This document shows positions 1-8,269 of a DNA stretch of 64,000 bases, in pieces. The notes under the pieces are model-generated. The model did no database searches. It saw only the letters and a program-made list of their open reading frames with translations, and had not been told where the DNA came from. The DNA comes from CAZPNX01 sp964588285 (GTDB taxonomy: Bacteria; Edwardsbacteria; AC1; EtOH8). Position 1 is the first letter of the stretch. Every line of letters starts with the position of its first letter. The position numbers and the translations under genes are program-made. The stretch is taken from contig CAZPNX010000012.1 in NCBI GenBank assembly GCA_964588285.1, forward strand, positions 9,714 through 73,713. Direction: 5' to 3'.

Positions 1-1
1 T

Positions 2-1990
2 TTGGCCGACACCGGCCTCAGGCCCGCTCTGTCACCGTCCTCGGTGGCCCCGGGAGATTCACTTGGTTTGCTGTTGACGGGTGATTTTCCAGCATCATCC
101 ATAGGCCTGTTCTCTTTGGCCGACTTCACCGACACCGTCAGGCTGCAAAGGGCCTTCACCGTAACCCAGGCCGGCTTTGCTAAGGTGGTTTTAGCAGGGG
201 ACAGCACACTGGATTCCGGAAGCTATCGAGCGAGGGTGTATCTCAAGCATGGTCATAGAGACTGGGCAAGTTCAACCGATCTGGGTGTGGGCTGTCCGGC
301 ATTTTCCGGTTTCCGGGTTAACCCTGCCCGTCCCACCGACTTAGACAGCATTTCGATCTCGGCTTTGGCCTACAGCCAAAGCGGCATCGACAGCGTATGG
401 TGCTCTTACGGTTTCGGGTCAAGAAACGACACTTTATCGGCCACAAACCGCGTAGCCATGGTGCCGTTAGGCGGGGATACCTTCAGCCTTTCATCAAGAC
501 TGGTTATGGCCGGGTATCAGCCATATTTGATTTACCGTCTGTCACTGGCTGACACCCAAGGTCTGATCTGGAGCAGCGATTATCAAACCGTCCGCATCTG
601 GAGGAGGCCGGACCTTGTGCCCGACCCCCTAGCAACCCCGGTATCCATGGGTGGATACAAAAGGCTGTCGTTGCAAGCCTGGATAAGAAACCGGGGGGAG
701 ATGGATGCTGTTGCCGTCCCAGTCCATTTCTATGCGGAAGGCAGCGATTCGCTGATCGGTGTGGTCATGGTTGACACCGTTAAGATCAACCAGGTGAAAA
801 AGGCCGAACTGTCCTGGCCCCATGGAAACAGAAGGACGGATGTTTACATAAGAATCGATCCCCTGGGTGTCATGTCCCCGTCCGACCAGGACACCAGCAA
901 CAACCGGTCCGCGCCCTGCCGGGTTCCCAAGGAACCTTACTATTATTGGCAGCTGAACCAAACCGGCGGCAGCGGAGACACAGTCGTCCTGGATGGCGGC
1001 AGGTTCCGCTGGTTTCTTCCCGACTCCTGCCTGCCCGACAGCGCCGTAGCGTTTTACGGCGAGTTGGAGATAGACGGCAGCTCGCCTTATTATCCTTCAC
1101 TTCAGCCAGGGCTTGTTCCTTTTGACACCATCTTGCCGTATTACGGGTTGATGGTTGGGCTTTGCGACTCCTCTCTCGGCTTGCTGCCGTCAAAAAGGAT
1201 TTATGTGGCCATTGCCGACAGCGGACTGGACAGCGCCAATGTTAAGAATGCCGGAGTATATTGCCTTGGTAAGATGTCCGGACAGCACAAACTTATTGGA
1301 GAAGACCGCTTGTTTGGTTGGTGCTGGGGGAGATCCCAGTCAACCGGCCTGTTTTCTCTGCTCTGCAGAGCCGACACTACCGGTCCGACCATCGTTGCTC
1401 GAGTCGATCGGCGGGCTACGGGCTGGGGCAATTATGTTAGGACCTCCGCCCAGCTTTACCATATAATCGCCGAGGATCCAGACGGAGTGGATCCATTTTC
1501 GTTTCGCATCAGGCAGGATGGCGTCGAGATGCCGATCAGCAACTACTCGATCGATTTCAACCCGGCCGACTCCCGTTCGTTGCCGGTGCTGTACCCCGCT
1601 ACCCTGGGCCAGGGACACCATACCTTGGAATTCGAGGCAGCCGATCTTCTGGGAAACAGGTCGATCAGCAGGGACGAAGTCGACGTTCTGGTCGCCTTCG
1701 GCCTCTACGAGATCGCCAACTACCCCAATCCGGTGGACGGCGATCTGACCACCTTCTACTTCTTCGTGGGAGATCACGCCGACCGCTGGCGGACTGACAT
1801 CTACACCGTGGCCGGCCGGCATCTCCGGACGCTGGAGGGCGGATACGCCTCCGGGGTCCACACCTTCGACTGGGACCTGACGGACAGGGAGGGGAGAAGG
1901 GTGGCCAACGGCGTCTATTTCTATGTAATGACGGTATGGGCCGGCGAGCGCGCCGAGAAGCGGACCGGCAAGCTGGCCATCCTCAGATAA
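2..1990 (+). CDS. Exported protein with CARDB-like region and FlgD/T9SS-type sorting domain (5' truncated)
   Basis: The reading frame is open to the left edge of the window, so the N terminus and any signal peptide are missing; 662 residues are visible. The first ~550 residues look like a string of beta-sandwich domains. Residues ~205-305 (starting PDLVPDP, with a DQDTSNNRS tail) resemble a CARDB adhesion-type domain. From ~569 comes a typical C-terminal sorting module: an NYPNPV start, a DIYTVAGRHLRTL strand, a W-D-LTDREG turn, VANGVYFY, and a final basic KLAILR. This module in FCB bacteria directs cargo to type IX-like secretion or surface anchoring. The PorV-like gene follows after 7 bp, suggesting co-transcription. 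The substrate or ligand is unknown. Confidence 0.8.
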   Translation: MADTGLRPALSPSSVAPGDSLGLLLTGDFPASSIGLFSLADFTDTVRLQRAFTVTQAGFAKVVLAGDSTLDSGSYRARVYLKHGHRDWASSTDLGVGCPAFSGFRVNPARPTDLDSISISALAYSQSGIDSVWCSYGFGSRNDTLSATNRVAMVPLGGDTFSLSSRLVMAGYQPYLIYRLSLADTQGLIWSSDYQTVRIWRRPDLVPDPLATPVSMGGYKRLSLQAWIRNRGEMDAVAVPVHFYAEGSDSLIGVVMVDTVKINQVKKAELSWPHGNRRTDVYIRIDPLGVMSPSDQDTSNNRSAPCRVPKEPYYYWQLNQTGGSGDTVVLDGGRFRWFLPDSCLPDSAVAFYGELEIDGSSPYYPSLQPGLVPFDTILPYYGLMVGLCDSSLGLLPSKRIYVAIADSGLDSANVKNAGVYCLGKMSGQHKLIGEDRLFGWCWGRSQSTGLFSLLCRADTTGPTIVARVDRRATGWGNYVRTSAQLYHIIAEDPDGVDPFSFRIRQDGVEMPISNYSIDFNPADSRSLPVLYPATLGQGHHTLEFEAADLLGNRSISRDEVDVLVAFGLYEIANYPNPVDGDLTTFYFFVGDHADRWRTDIYTVAGRHLRTLEGGYASGVHTFDWDLTDREGRRVANGVYFYVMTVWAGERAEKRTGKLAILR

Positions 1991-1997
1991 GGTCGAA

Positions 1998-3002
1998 ATG
2001 AGAGGGAACCTGGCTAACATAAAAATAGCCGCGGCGCTAGCAGCGCTTCTGTCCGCCGGAAATGCCGGGGCCGACCGTTACGGCGGCGAGTTTCTGAACA
2101 TCCCGGTGGGAGCCAGGGCCCAGGCCCTGGGCGGGGCCTATGGTTCGGTGGCCGACGATCCCAGCGCCGTCTATTGGAATCCCGGGGCTCTTTCCCGACA
2201 GGCGGGCTACGAGCTGATGGCCGGACATAGCTCCCTTTTGGATGGCCTAGCCGATCACGATTTTCTGGCCGCCTCCGGCCCGGTATCATCCAAAATGTGG
2301 CTGGGCCTGGGTTGGGTGAGACTGGGCGTCGACGGCATCCCAAGGTTCTCCCATACGGTGGGCACGCCGCCCCAGGGTGATTTCAGCGACAACGAAAACG
2401 CACTCTTGGCCTCGGCCGCCTTCAAGCACCGGATCAGGCCGACCGGTCGGACCATCTGTCTTAACAGCGGGGTAAGCCTTAAATTGATCTACAACCGTCT
2501 GGACAACCATCAGGCCACCGGTTTGGGGATGGACGCCGGCTTAGTGGCGGTGGTCAGGCTGGCCGATGTTTTTTATCCGGCAAACGATTCAAAAGCTTTT
2601 GGGGAAATGATCGTTGATCCCCGGCGCCGCTTCCTGGGGACGCTCAGCCTTAGCCTGGCGATCACCGATATCGGCGGCACCGCCATCTCCTGGGACACGC
2701 CCCGCCAGCACCAGGATGTTCGTCCCGCGGCCGCCAGAATCGGTGTCTCGTACCTTCAGCCGCTGGCTTTTCTGCGGAGCTCGGCTCTGGCCTGCTGGGA
2801 GACCTCGACCGAACCCTTGCAGAAGTCAAGGGCCGGGGCCGAGCTGGAGCTATACCGCCGGCTGTTCCTCAGGGGCGGATGGGACCGGGGCCAGGCGGTC
2901 TGGGGCGGGGGGGCGGCCGTCTGGCGGCTGAGGCTGGACTACGCCTGGAACGGGCACGACCTGGGAAACACCCACCGGGTCAGCATTGCTATAAAATTAT
3001 AG
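1998..3002 (+). CDS. PorV/PorQ-like (UPF0164-type) outer-membrane beta-barrel protein
   Basis: 334 residues with a signal peptide at 1-25 ending AGNAGA. The diagnostic segment follows at once: GEFLNIPVGARAQALGG, then GSVADDPSAVYWNPG, which is the hallmark of the PorV/PorQ family related to FadL barrels. The rest alternates short amphipathic strands and ends in a basic-aromatic tail (RVSIAIKL) as barrel proteins do. In T9SS organisms PorV shuttles sorting-domain cargo at the cell surface. It starts 7 bp after an upstream gene whose product carries such a domain, which fits that role. A paralogue is at 22653-23615. Confidence 0.85.
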   Translation: MRGNLANIKIAAALAALLSAGNAGADRYGGEFLNIPVGARAQALGGAYGSVADDPSAVYWNPGALSRQAGYELMAGHSSLLDGLADHDFLAASGPVSSKMWLGLGWVRLGVDGIPRFSHTVGTPPQGDFSDNENALLASAAFKHRIRPTGRTICLNSGVSLKLIYNRLDNHQATGLGMDAGLVAVVRLADVFYPANDSKAFGEMIVDPRRRFLGTLSLSLAITDIGGTAISWDTPRQHQDVRPAAARIGVSYLQPLAFLRSSALACWETSTEPLQKSRAGAELELYRRLFLRGGWDRGQAVWGGGAAVWRLRLDYAWNGHDLGNTHRVSIAIKL

Positions 3003-3049
3003 TAATATAAACATCTTGCTCTAAAAGGCCCTTTTAGGGTGTAATCCAT

Positions 3050-3165
3050 CATCTCCGATTCCGCTTCCCTAAAGTCATTGGCCATGGTGAGTGGAACGGT
3101 TCCGCCAATGGCGGACAAGGGTGCGGCGGGAAACAGCCGCGCCTCCCGTGTTCGGAAAGGAGAGG
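3050..3165 (+). promoter_or_regulatory. Moco/Tuco-type riboswitch
   Basis: Folded by eye. P1 pairs CTCC (3053-3056) with GGAG (3159-3162) and, across an asymmetric AG/A loop, TTCCG (3059-3063) with CGGAA (3153-3157). Inside are CATTGGC/GCCAATG (3076-3082/3104-3110) and GTGCGGC/GCCGCGC (3121-3127/3136-3142). The 3' segment GCCTCCCGTGTTCGGAAAGG (3141-3160) matches my memory of the Moco RNA motif consensus. The downstream genes (tupABC, moeA, mobB) are just the targets described for this class. A terminator lies 15 nt beyond, so control is probably by transcription attenuation. Tungsten versus molybdenum cofactor specificity cannot be told here. Confidence 0.78.
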
Positions 3166-3179
3166 TTGCCGGCACCGCG

Positions 3180-3206
3180 CCCCATCGACCTCGATGGGGT
3201 TTTTTT
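3180..3206 (+). terminator. Intrinsic terminator of the riboswitch expression platform
   Basis: CCCCATCGA (3180-3188) and TCGATGGGG (3191-3199) form a perfect stem followed by seven T. It lies between the riboswitch and the tupA start, so readthrough is needed for operon expression. Confidence 0.88.
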
Positions 3207-3218
3207 ACGACCGAGGCT

Positions 3219-4118
3219 ATGCTCTACACTTCATCGAAAATAGGACGTATACGCTCCAGGCTTTCTTTTAGGGTGGCGATCCCGGCTCTGGCGGCAGTTT
3301 TTCTATGGACGGCCTTGACCGCCTGTCAAAGCCGCCAGCCTAGTCTGGTGCTGGCCACCACCACCAGTCTGGTGGATTCGGGGCTGCTGGATTCTCTGAC
3401 GCCGCTGTTCGAAAAAGAAAACGGATGTCGGGTGCAGGCCATAGCCGTCGGGACCGGGGCCGCCCTCCGGTGCGGTCGCCAGGGAAACGCCGACATTGTT
3501 TTGGTCCACGATCCGGAAGCCGAGCTGGAGGCTGTCAACGAGGGTTTTTTCACCGGCCGCCGCCTGGTGATGTCCAGCAATTTCATGATCATTGGTCCAG
3601 CCGAGGACCCGGCCGGGATCAAAGGGCAGGCCTCGGCTGTCGAGGCCCTGAAGAAGATCTACCATACCCGGGCCGTTTTCGTCTCCCGGGCCGATCAATC
3701 GGGCACCCATAAGAAGGAGCAGCGGCTTTGGCATTCGGCCGGCCTGTCGCCCAAGGGCTCCTGGTACCTTGAGGCCGGCGCCGGAATGGAGACGGTGTTG
3801 CGCCTGGCCAACGAAAAACGGGCTTACTGTCTGAGCGACCGGGGGACTTATTTTGTCCACCAAAAGGAGATCCATCTGAAAGTCTTGGTCTGGGGCGATT
3901 CCGTCCTCTTCAATCCCTATCACCTGATGTTGGTTTCGCCGGCCAGGCATCCCAAGGTAAACCACCGGCTGGCCGTCAAATTTTCTGACTTTATGCTTTT
4001 GCCTCGGGTGCAGGGCATGATCCGACGGTTCGGGTCCGGCCGCTTCGGACAATCTTTGTACCTTTCGGCGGCCGGTTCCGATTCAACCCCAATCAGGGCC
4101 GATGGGAGTAAAAGGTAA
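3219..4118 (+). CDS. tupA: Tungstate ABC transporter substrate-binding lipoprotein
   Basis: 299 residues from ATG 3219. I chose this start because the open frame further upstream runs back through the riboswitch and terminator. An N-terminal signal with lipobox LTAC (Cys36) predicts a lipid-anchored periplasmic protein. The mature start VLATTTSLVDSGLLDSL is the TupA oxyanion-binding signature (TTTS...DSGLLD). GTGAALRCGRQGNADIVLVH and DQSGTHKKE are also typical of tungstate-binding proteins. It captures tungstate, possibly molybdate, for TupBC. The stop codon overlaps the tupB start by one base. The TupA rather than ModA assignment rests on these motifs and on the overlapping permease. Confidence 0.9.
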   Translation: MLYTSSKIGRIRSRLSFRVAIPALAAVFLWTALTACQSRQPSLVLATTTSLVDSGLLDSLTPLFEKENGCRVQAIAVGTGAALRCGRQGNADIVLVHDPEAELEAVNEGFFTGRRLVMSSNFMIIGPAEDPAGIKGQASAVEALKKIYHTRAVFVSRADQSGTHKKEQRLWHSAGLSPKGSWYLEAGAGMETVLRLANEKRAYCLSDRGTYFVHQKEIHLKVLVWGDSVLFNPYHLMLVSPARHPKVNHRLAVKFSDFMLLPRVQGMIRRFGSGRFGQSLYLSAAGSDSTPIRADGSKR

Positions 4119-4813
4119 TGGCGGGCCTTGGCCAAAGCCTCTTACAAGCCTTCGGCCTTCTGGCCGGGTTTGATACCGAGATCTGGAGCATCGTTTTGCT
4201 TTCGCTCGAAATCTCGCTTTCTTCCGCTCTGCTGGCTTCCTGCCTGGCCGCCCCATTGGCCTTGGCCATCACCCTGAACCGATTTTCCGGCAAGCGGGTC
4301 GTCATCGGTGCGGTGCAAAGCTTCATCGCCGTGCCGGCGGTGGTCATCGGATTGGTCTGTTACCTGTTGCTGTCGCGCTCCGGGCCGCTGGGATTCTGGC
4401 AACTGCTTTACACTCGGTGGGCCATGGTCATTGCCCAGACAGTTCTCATCGTTCCCCTGATGACCGGACTTTCCGTGGCCGCGCTCCAGGGGGTGGGCCA
4501 GAGGGTGAAAGAGACCATGGTTACCCTGGGCGCCAGCCGCGCTCAGAGTATCCTGGGCATTATGCGGGAGGCCCGCTTCTCACTGGGGGCCGCCTTCATT
4601 GCCGGATTTTCCCGGGTGCTGGGCGAGACCGGGATGACCATGATGGTGGGCGGCAACATCAGGGGCCAGACCCGGGTGATGACCACGGCCATCGCCTTGG
4701 AGACCATGAAGGGCAACTTCGAACTGGGGATCGCCCTGGGATTGATACTTCTCTTTATGGCTATCGGGGTGAACATCGTCCTGCAGCTGATCCAGGGGAG
4801 GGCAGGAAGGTGA
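4118..4813 (+). CDS. tupB: Tungstate ABC transporter permease
   Basis: 231 residues with about five to six hydrophobic segments. A cytoplasmic EAA-type loop (TLGASRAQSILGIMREARFS) contacts the ATPase, and GGNIRGQTRVMTTAIALETM is characteristic of TupB/WtpB-like permeases. The ATG overlaps the tupA stop by one base (TAATG), implying translational coupling. The product forms the membrane channel of the TupABC importer. Confidence 0.9.
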   Translation: MAGLGQSLLQAFGLLAGFDTEIWSIVLLSLEISLSSALLASCLAAPLALAITLNRFSGKRVVIGAVQSFIAVPAVVIGLVCYLLLSRSGPLGFWQLLYTRWAMVIAQTVLIVPLMTGLSVAALQGVGQRVKETMVTLGASRAQSILGIMREARFSLGAAFIAGFSRVLGETGMTMMVGGNIRGQTRVMTTAIALETMKGNFELGIALGLILLFMAIGVNIVLQLIQGRAGR

Positions 4814-5880
4814 AGATTGAAGCTTGCGGCCTCACAAAGAAATTTGACGGGACGTCGGTCCTGTCAGATGTCACGCTGTCGATCGATATCCCGGGGATAT
4901 ATGCCCTGGTGGGGCCCAACGGCTCCGGCAAGACAACACTATTGCGAATACTGGCCCTGCTGGAGAAACCGGACTCTGGTTCTCTCGAGATCAACGGTGA
5001 GGCGGCTGGAATCGTTTGTCGGAGAGCGGCTACGACTTGGCAGCGAAAAATGGTGCTGGTGCACAGCCCGGCGGTGATGCTGTCAGGAAGCGTCCGCTAC
5101 AACGCCGAATATGGACTGAGGGTCAGGGGACAACCCCGGGCAGGGCGCCGGGCCAGGGTGGCCGCCCTGATGGAGAAGTTGGGGCTTTCGGGGTTGGAGC
5201 AGAGGGAGGCCGGCTTGCTTTCGGCCGGAGAGGCCCAGCGTCTGGCATTGGTTCGGGCCTTGGCTTGGGAACCGGAGATAATTTTTTTGGACGAACCGAC
5301 CGCCAACCTGGATCCGTTGAGCGCCAAGCTGATCGAGCAGGCCATCGTCGCTCTGGAACGAGCCGGCAGGACGGTGGTGCTGGCCTCGCACAACCTATGG
5401 CAGGTGGAGCGGCTGGCCCGGTGGATCTGGTTTCTGAACCAGGGTAGGATAGAATTGGCCGGTCCGGCCGAGCAGGTGCTGCATCAAGGAGATCGATCTT
5501 TCTGGAGCAAGTTTTTGGGCCGGGACAATGTTTTCTCGGGTTCGGTCGCCTGTCGTGAAGGCCGGAAGGTTTTCTCGGCCCCCGGGGCCAGCTTTGAGGT
5601 GGTCACCGGCCTGGAGGGACGGGCGGCCGCCAGCCTCAACCCGGCTGAGATCATTCTTTCACTGGAACCGCTGGCCAGCAGCGCCAGAAATGTTCTCCCC
5701 GGAACAATACAGGAAGTCATTTCCGAAGGCGGCCTCTATAAAGTGATGATGGATGCGGGGCTGCCGCTGGTCGCGGTCATCACCAAAGCCTCTTGGGAGG
5801 AGATGGGATTGAAAAAAGGGAAAAAGGTTTACGCGATTTTCAAGGCCAGCGCAGTACGCGTCTGGAGGGAGGAGCCATGA
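4810..5880 (+). CDS. tupC: Tungstate ABC transporter ATPase with C-terminal TOBE domain
   Basis: 356 residues from GTG 4810, which overlaps the tupB stop (GTGA) and follows GGAAG. Walker A is GPNGSGKTT (35-43), the signature is LSAGE (137-141), Walker B is IIFLDEPTANLD (157-168), and the switch histidine is H194. Residues ~240-350 form an extension whose last part (~294-350) looks like a TOBE/oxyanion-sensing domain, so transport may be inhibited by internal oxyanion. Odd: where ABC ATPases usually carry the Q-loop glutamine the sequence reads VLVHSPAVM (His85), and the signature is LSAGE instead of LSGGQ. It powers import through TupB. Confidence 0.9.
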   Translation: MKIEACGLTKKFDGTSVLSDVTLSIDIPGIYALVGPNGSGKTTLLRILALLEKPDSGSLEINGEAAGIVCRRAATTWQRKMVLVHSPAVMLSGSVRYNAEYGLRVRGQPRAGRRARVAALMEKLGLSGLEQREAGLLSAGEAQRLALVRALAWEPEIIFLDEPTANLDPLSAKLIEQAIVALERAGRTVVLASHNLWQVERLARWIWFLNQGRIELAGPAEQVLHQGDRSFWSKFLGRDNVFSGSVACREGRKVFSAPGASFEVVTGLEGRAAASLNPAEIILSLEPLASSARNVLPGTIQEVISEGGLYKVMMDAGLPLVAVITKASWEEMGLKKGKKVYAIFKASAVRVWREEP

Positions 5881-7085
5881 TAATTTACATCGAGGCCCGC
5901 AATAAAGTATTGGCCGGCGTCCGGCTCTTGGGAAACGAGACCTGCCCGCTTGAAAACATTCTGGGCCGGATACTGGCCGAGGAAATCATCTCGCGCTTCG
6001 ACATCCCTCCCAAAGACAACTCGGCCATGGACGGGTTTGCCGTCCGTCAGGCCGACATTGCCGCCGCTTCCCCAAAATCACCGGTGCTGCTTGAAGTGAT
6101 CGAGGACGTGCCGGCAGGTAAGGTGGCTTCCAAAGCGGTGGGCCAAGGGCAGGCCATAAGGATCATGACCGGGGCCCAGATACCGTTAGGGGCGGACTGT
6201 GTCGTGCCTGTGGAAGGCACAAAATCCCAAAATTCAAAATTCAAAATTCAAATCGAAGTATCCGTAGGAATGGGCGAACACATCCGCAGACGGGGGGAGG
6301 ACGTGAGTGCCGGGGAGGTCTTGATAGTCAAAGGCACAAGACTAAGGCCGCAGGAGGTGGGACTGATGGCTTCGTTGGGGATGACCGGGGCCCTGGTTTC
6401 TAAAAGACCCGTGGTGGGGATTGTCTCCAGCGGCAACGAGATCGTGAACCCGGGAAAACCGCTGGGACCGGGGCAGATATACGACGCCAACCGCTACAGT
6501 TTGGCGGCTCAGGCGCGGTCGCTTAATGCCGAGGTCCGGGACTACGGCATCGTGGGGGACGATCTTGAAAAAATAATCGCTACGCTGGAGCGGGCGGCCG
6601 GCGAGTGCGACCTGCTGCTGACCTCGGGTGGGGTGTCGGTGGGCGATTACGACCTGATGAAGCAGGCTCTCTCTAAATTGGGGGAGATGAACTTCTGGCA
6701 GGTGGCCCAGAAGCCGGGTAAGCCGATGGCCTTCGGCTTCATCAAGGGCCAGCCGGTGTTGGGCCTGCCAGGCAACCCGGTCTCGGCCATGGTCATCTTC
6801 GAGCAATATGCCAGGCCATTGCTTTTGAAGATGCAGGGGGCGAATTCAATATTCAGAGAACAACTAACAGCTATCAGCGATCAAAAGATAGACAAGCCGG
6901 CTGGGAGGATGGAGTTCCTGCGGGTGGCGGTAGAATGGCGCAACGGGCGGTACCACGCCAAGCTTACCGGGCCACAGGGCTCGGGGATTCTGACCTCCAT
7001 GGTGCGGGCCGACGGGTTGGCGATACTTCCGGAGAAGGCCGCCCATATCATGCCGGGAGACGCCTTGACGGTTGAACTGTTCTAG
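5877..7085 (+). CDS. moeA: Molybdopterin molybdenumtransferase MoeA
   Basis: 402 residues from ATG 5877, overlapping the tupC stop (ATGA) behind a strong GGAGGGAGGAG Shine-Dalgarno. Family motifs: DNSAMDGFAV near the N terminus, GAQIPLGADCVVPVE, RRRGEDV, SSGNEIV, LTSGGVSVGDYDL and KPGKPMAFG. It inserts molybdate or tungstate into adenylylated molybdopterin in the cytoplasm, the step after TupABC import. Two loops (around 6220-6255 and 6840-6895) are AT-rich and built of short repeats (three AAAATTC-type units in the first), unlike the rest of the gene, yet stay in frame. Length is normal. Confidence 0.95.
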   Translation: MIIYIEARNKVLAGVRLLGNETCPLENILGRILAEEIISRFDIPPKDNSAMDGFAVRQADIAAASPKSPVLLEVIEDVPAGKVASKAVGQGQAIRIMTGAQIPLGADCVVPVEGTKSQNSKFKIQIEVSVGMGEHIRRRGEDVSAGEVLIVKGTRLRPQEVGLMASLGMTGALVSKRPVVGIVSSGNEIVNPGKPLGPGQIYDANRYSLAAQARSLNAEVRDYGIVGDDLEKIIATLERAAGECDLLLTSGGVSVGDYDLMKQALSKLGEMNFWQVAQKPGKPMAFGFIKGQPVLGLPGNPVSAMVIFEQYARPLLLKMQGANSIFREQLTAISDQKIDKPAGRMEFLRVAVEWRNGRYHAKLTGPQGSGILTSMVRADGLAILPEKAAHIMPGDALTVELF

Positions 7086-7094
7086 GAGTTTGGG

Positions 7095-7736
7095 ATGAAC
7101 AACATTGTTTCCTTTGTGGGCCATTCGGATTCCGGCAAGACTCGCCTGATCGAAAAGATAGTCTCAATTTTACGGAACCAGGGCTACCGGGTCAGCGTCC
7201 TCAAACACACCCACGCCAAGATCAAGATCGACCGGCGGGGGACGGATACCGACCGTCTGCGCCGGGCTGGGGCCGAGGTCTCGGCCATCGTCGACGACCG
7301 GATGCTGGCGCGCTTTGAGAGGGCGGGGGAACCGGCGGCCCTGTTGGGGTCGCTGGCTAGCGAAGTGGATCTGCTGCTGGTCGAGGGATACAAGAAACTG
7401 CCTCTGCCCAAGGTCCTGATAACAAACTCGGGCTCTCCATCAAATCTAAAAGGGATAGCAGCCACCTACGGCAAAAAGCCGCCGGCTGCCGGCGCCGGCA
7501 AAGCCAGGCATTTCAACCCCGGACAGACCAGACAGCTGGCTGAGTGGCTGATCGAATCCTTTTCGGAAAAAGGCCGGGGGCCGAGGATCAGGCTGACAGT
7601 GGATGGGAGGCCCTTGGGCCTAAAGCCCTTCGTGGCCGAGACCATGGCCGGTGTGGTGGCCGGGCTGGTGAGGCCGCTCAAGGGCGGTCGGGGCAGAAAG
7701 GTGGCGGTTTCTATTGACTTTGGCGGGAAAATATAG
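7095..7736 (+). CDS. mobB: Molybdopterin-guanine dinucleotide biosynthesis adapter MobB
   Basis: 213 residues. A P-loop GHSDSGKT (9-16) near the N terminus, SVLKHTHAKI, RRGTDTDRLRRAGA and DLLLVEGYKKLPLPK are standard MobB motifs. The protein is longer than E. coli MobB (about 175 residues). The extra C-terminal ~60 residues contain RIRLTVDGRPLGLKPFVAE, an extension I recall from some MobB proteins of anaerobes. It binds GTP and assists formation of the dinucleotide cofactor. It begins 9 bp after moeA with an AGGAG site and closes the riboswitch-led operon. Confidence 0.9.
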   Translation: MNNIVSFVGHSDSGKTRLIEKIVSILRNQGYRVSVLKHTHAKIKIDRRGTDTDRLRRAGAEVSAIVDDRMLARFERAGEPAALLGSLASEVDLLLVEGYKKLPLPKVLITNSGSPSNLKGIAATYGKKPPAAGAGKARHFNPGQTRQLAEWLIESFSEKGRGPRIRLTVDGRPLGLKPFVAETMAGVVAGLVRPLKGGRGRKVAVSIDFGGKI

Positions 7737-7748
7737 TATCTTTATAAT
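7714..7748 (+). promoter_or_regulatory. Possible promoter for the FecR-like lipoprotein gene
   Basis: A perfect TATAAT at 7743-7748 lies only 4 bp before ATG 7753. The nearest -35-like element, TTGACT (7714-7719), is 23 bp away, which is too far for a normal promoter. Accept only as a weak call. Confidence 0.3.
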
Positions 7749-7752
7749 ATAT

Positions 7753-8247
7753 ATGCCGCAAAAGATCGTAGGACTCTTATCGGGCATCGTTTTGGCCGTC
7801 CTAGCCGGCTGCAGTCGGCAGGAGCCGCCGAAATCATTTGCCCCAGCTCCCAAGGCCAAGGTAGTGGTGGCCACGGTCGGCTTTGTCAACGGCGAGGCCA
7901 AGGCCTTCTTCGAGAACGCCTGGAAGCCGGCGTCCATCGGGTTGGAGTTGGAGGCCGCCGACAGCCTGGACCTGGCCAAGGGCTCCCAGGCCGAGCTCAA
8001 AGGAGCCGACGGTAGAACAGCCAAGCTGGAGGGGCCGGCCAGGGGTGCGGTCCAGGAACTGATGACGGCCGCAGCCGCCTCCGAGAGATCGGCTGCCGAC
8101 AAGGTACTCTCCAAGGTGAGGAAACTCGAGGGCAAGAAGCAGACCTACAGCGTCCAGACGCCGACGGCGGTGGCCGGCATCAGGGGCGCAAAGGCCCGGG
8201 CCACGGCCCCGGACACAACCAAGAAGGACTCCCTCCCCCAAAAATGA
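7753..8247 (+). CDS. FecR-domain-like lipoprotein
   Basis: 164 residues from ATG 7753, chosen because a signal peptide with lipobox LAGC (Cys20) starts there; the frame extends 13 codons upstream without a signal-like sequence. After a short proline/lysine linker, residues ~35-140 contain VNGEAKAFFENAWKPASIG, a GSQAELKGADGR strand and TYSVQTPTAVAGIRGAK, the last being typical of FecR-type domains (PxAVxGVRGT). It probably sits in the envelope. It lacks an HTH or kinase partner nearby, so no signalling role can be assigned. Confidence 0.65.
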   Translation: MPQKIVGLLSGIVLAVLAGCSRQEPPKSFAPAPKAKVVVATVGFVNGEAKAFFENAWKPASIGLELEAADSLDLAKGSQAELKGADGRTAKLEGPARGAVQELMTAAAASERSAADKVLSKVRKLEGKKQTYSVQTPTAVAGIRGAKARATAPDTTKKDSLPQK

Positions 8248-8269
8248 CGCATTCCCCCCAGCCCGTCAG

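Noticed and set aside
3050..3165. Cobalamin riboswitch
   Set aside because: The GCCACTG-type B12 box is absent, and the P1 and 3' sequences plus Mo/W genes fit the Moco class better.
3078..3218. Longer tupA with 47 extra N-terminal codons
   Set aside because: The extension is translation of the riboswitch and terminator; the signal peptide begins after ATG 3219.
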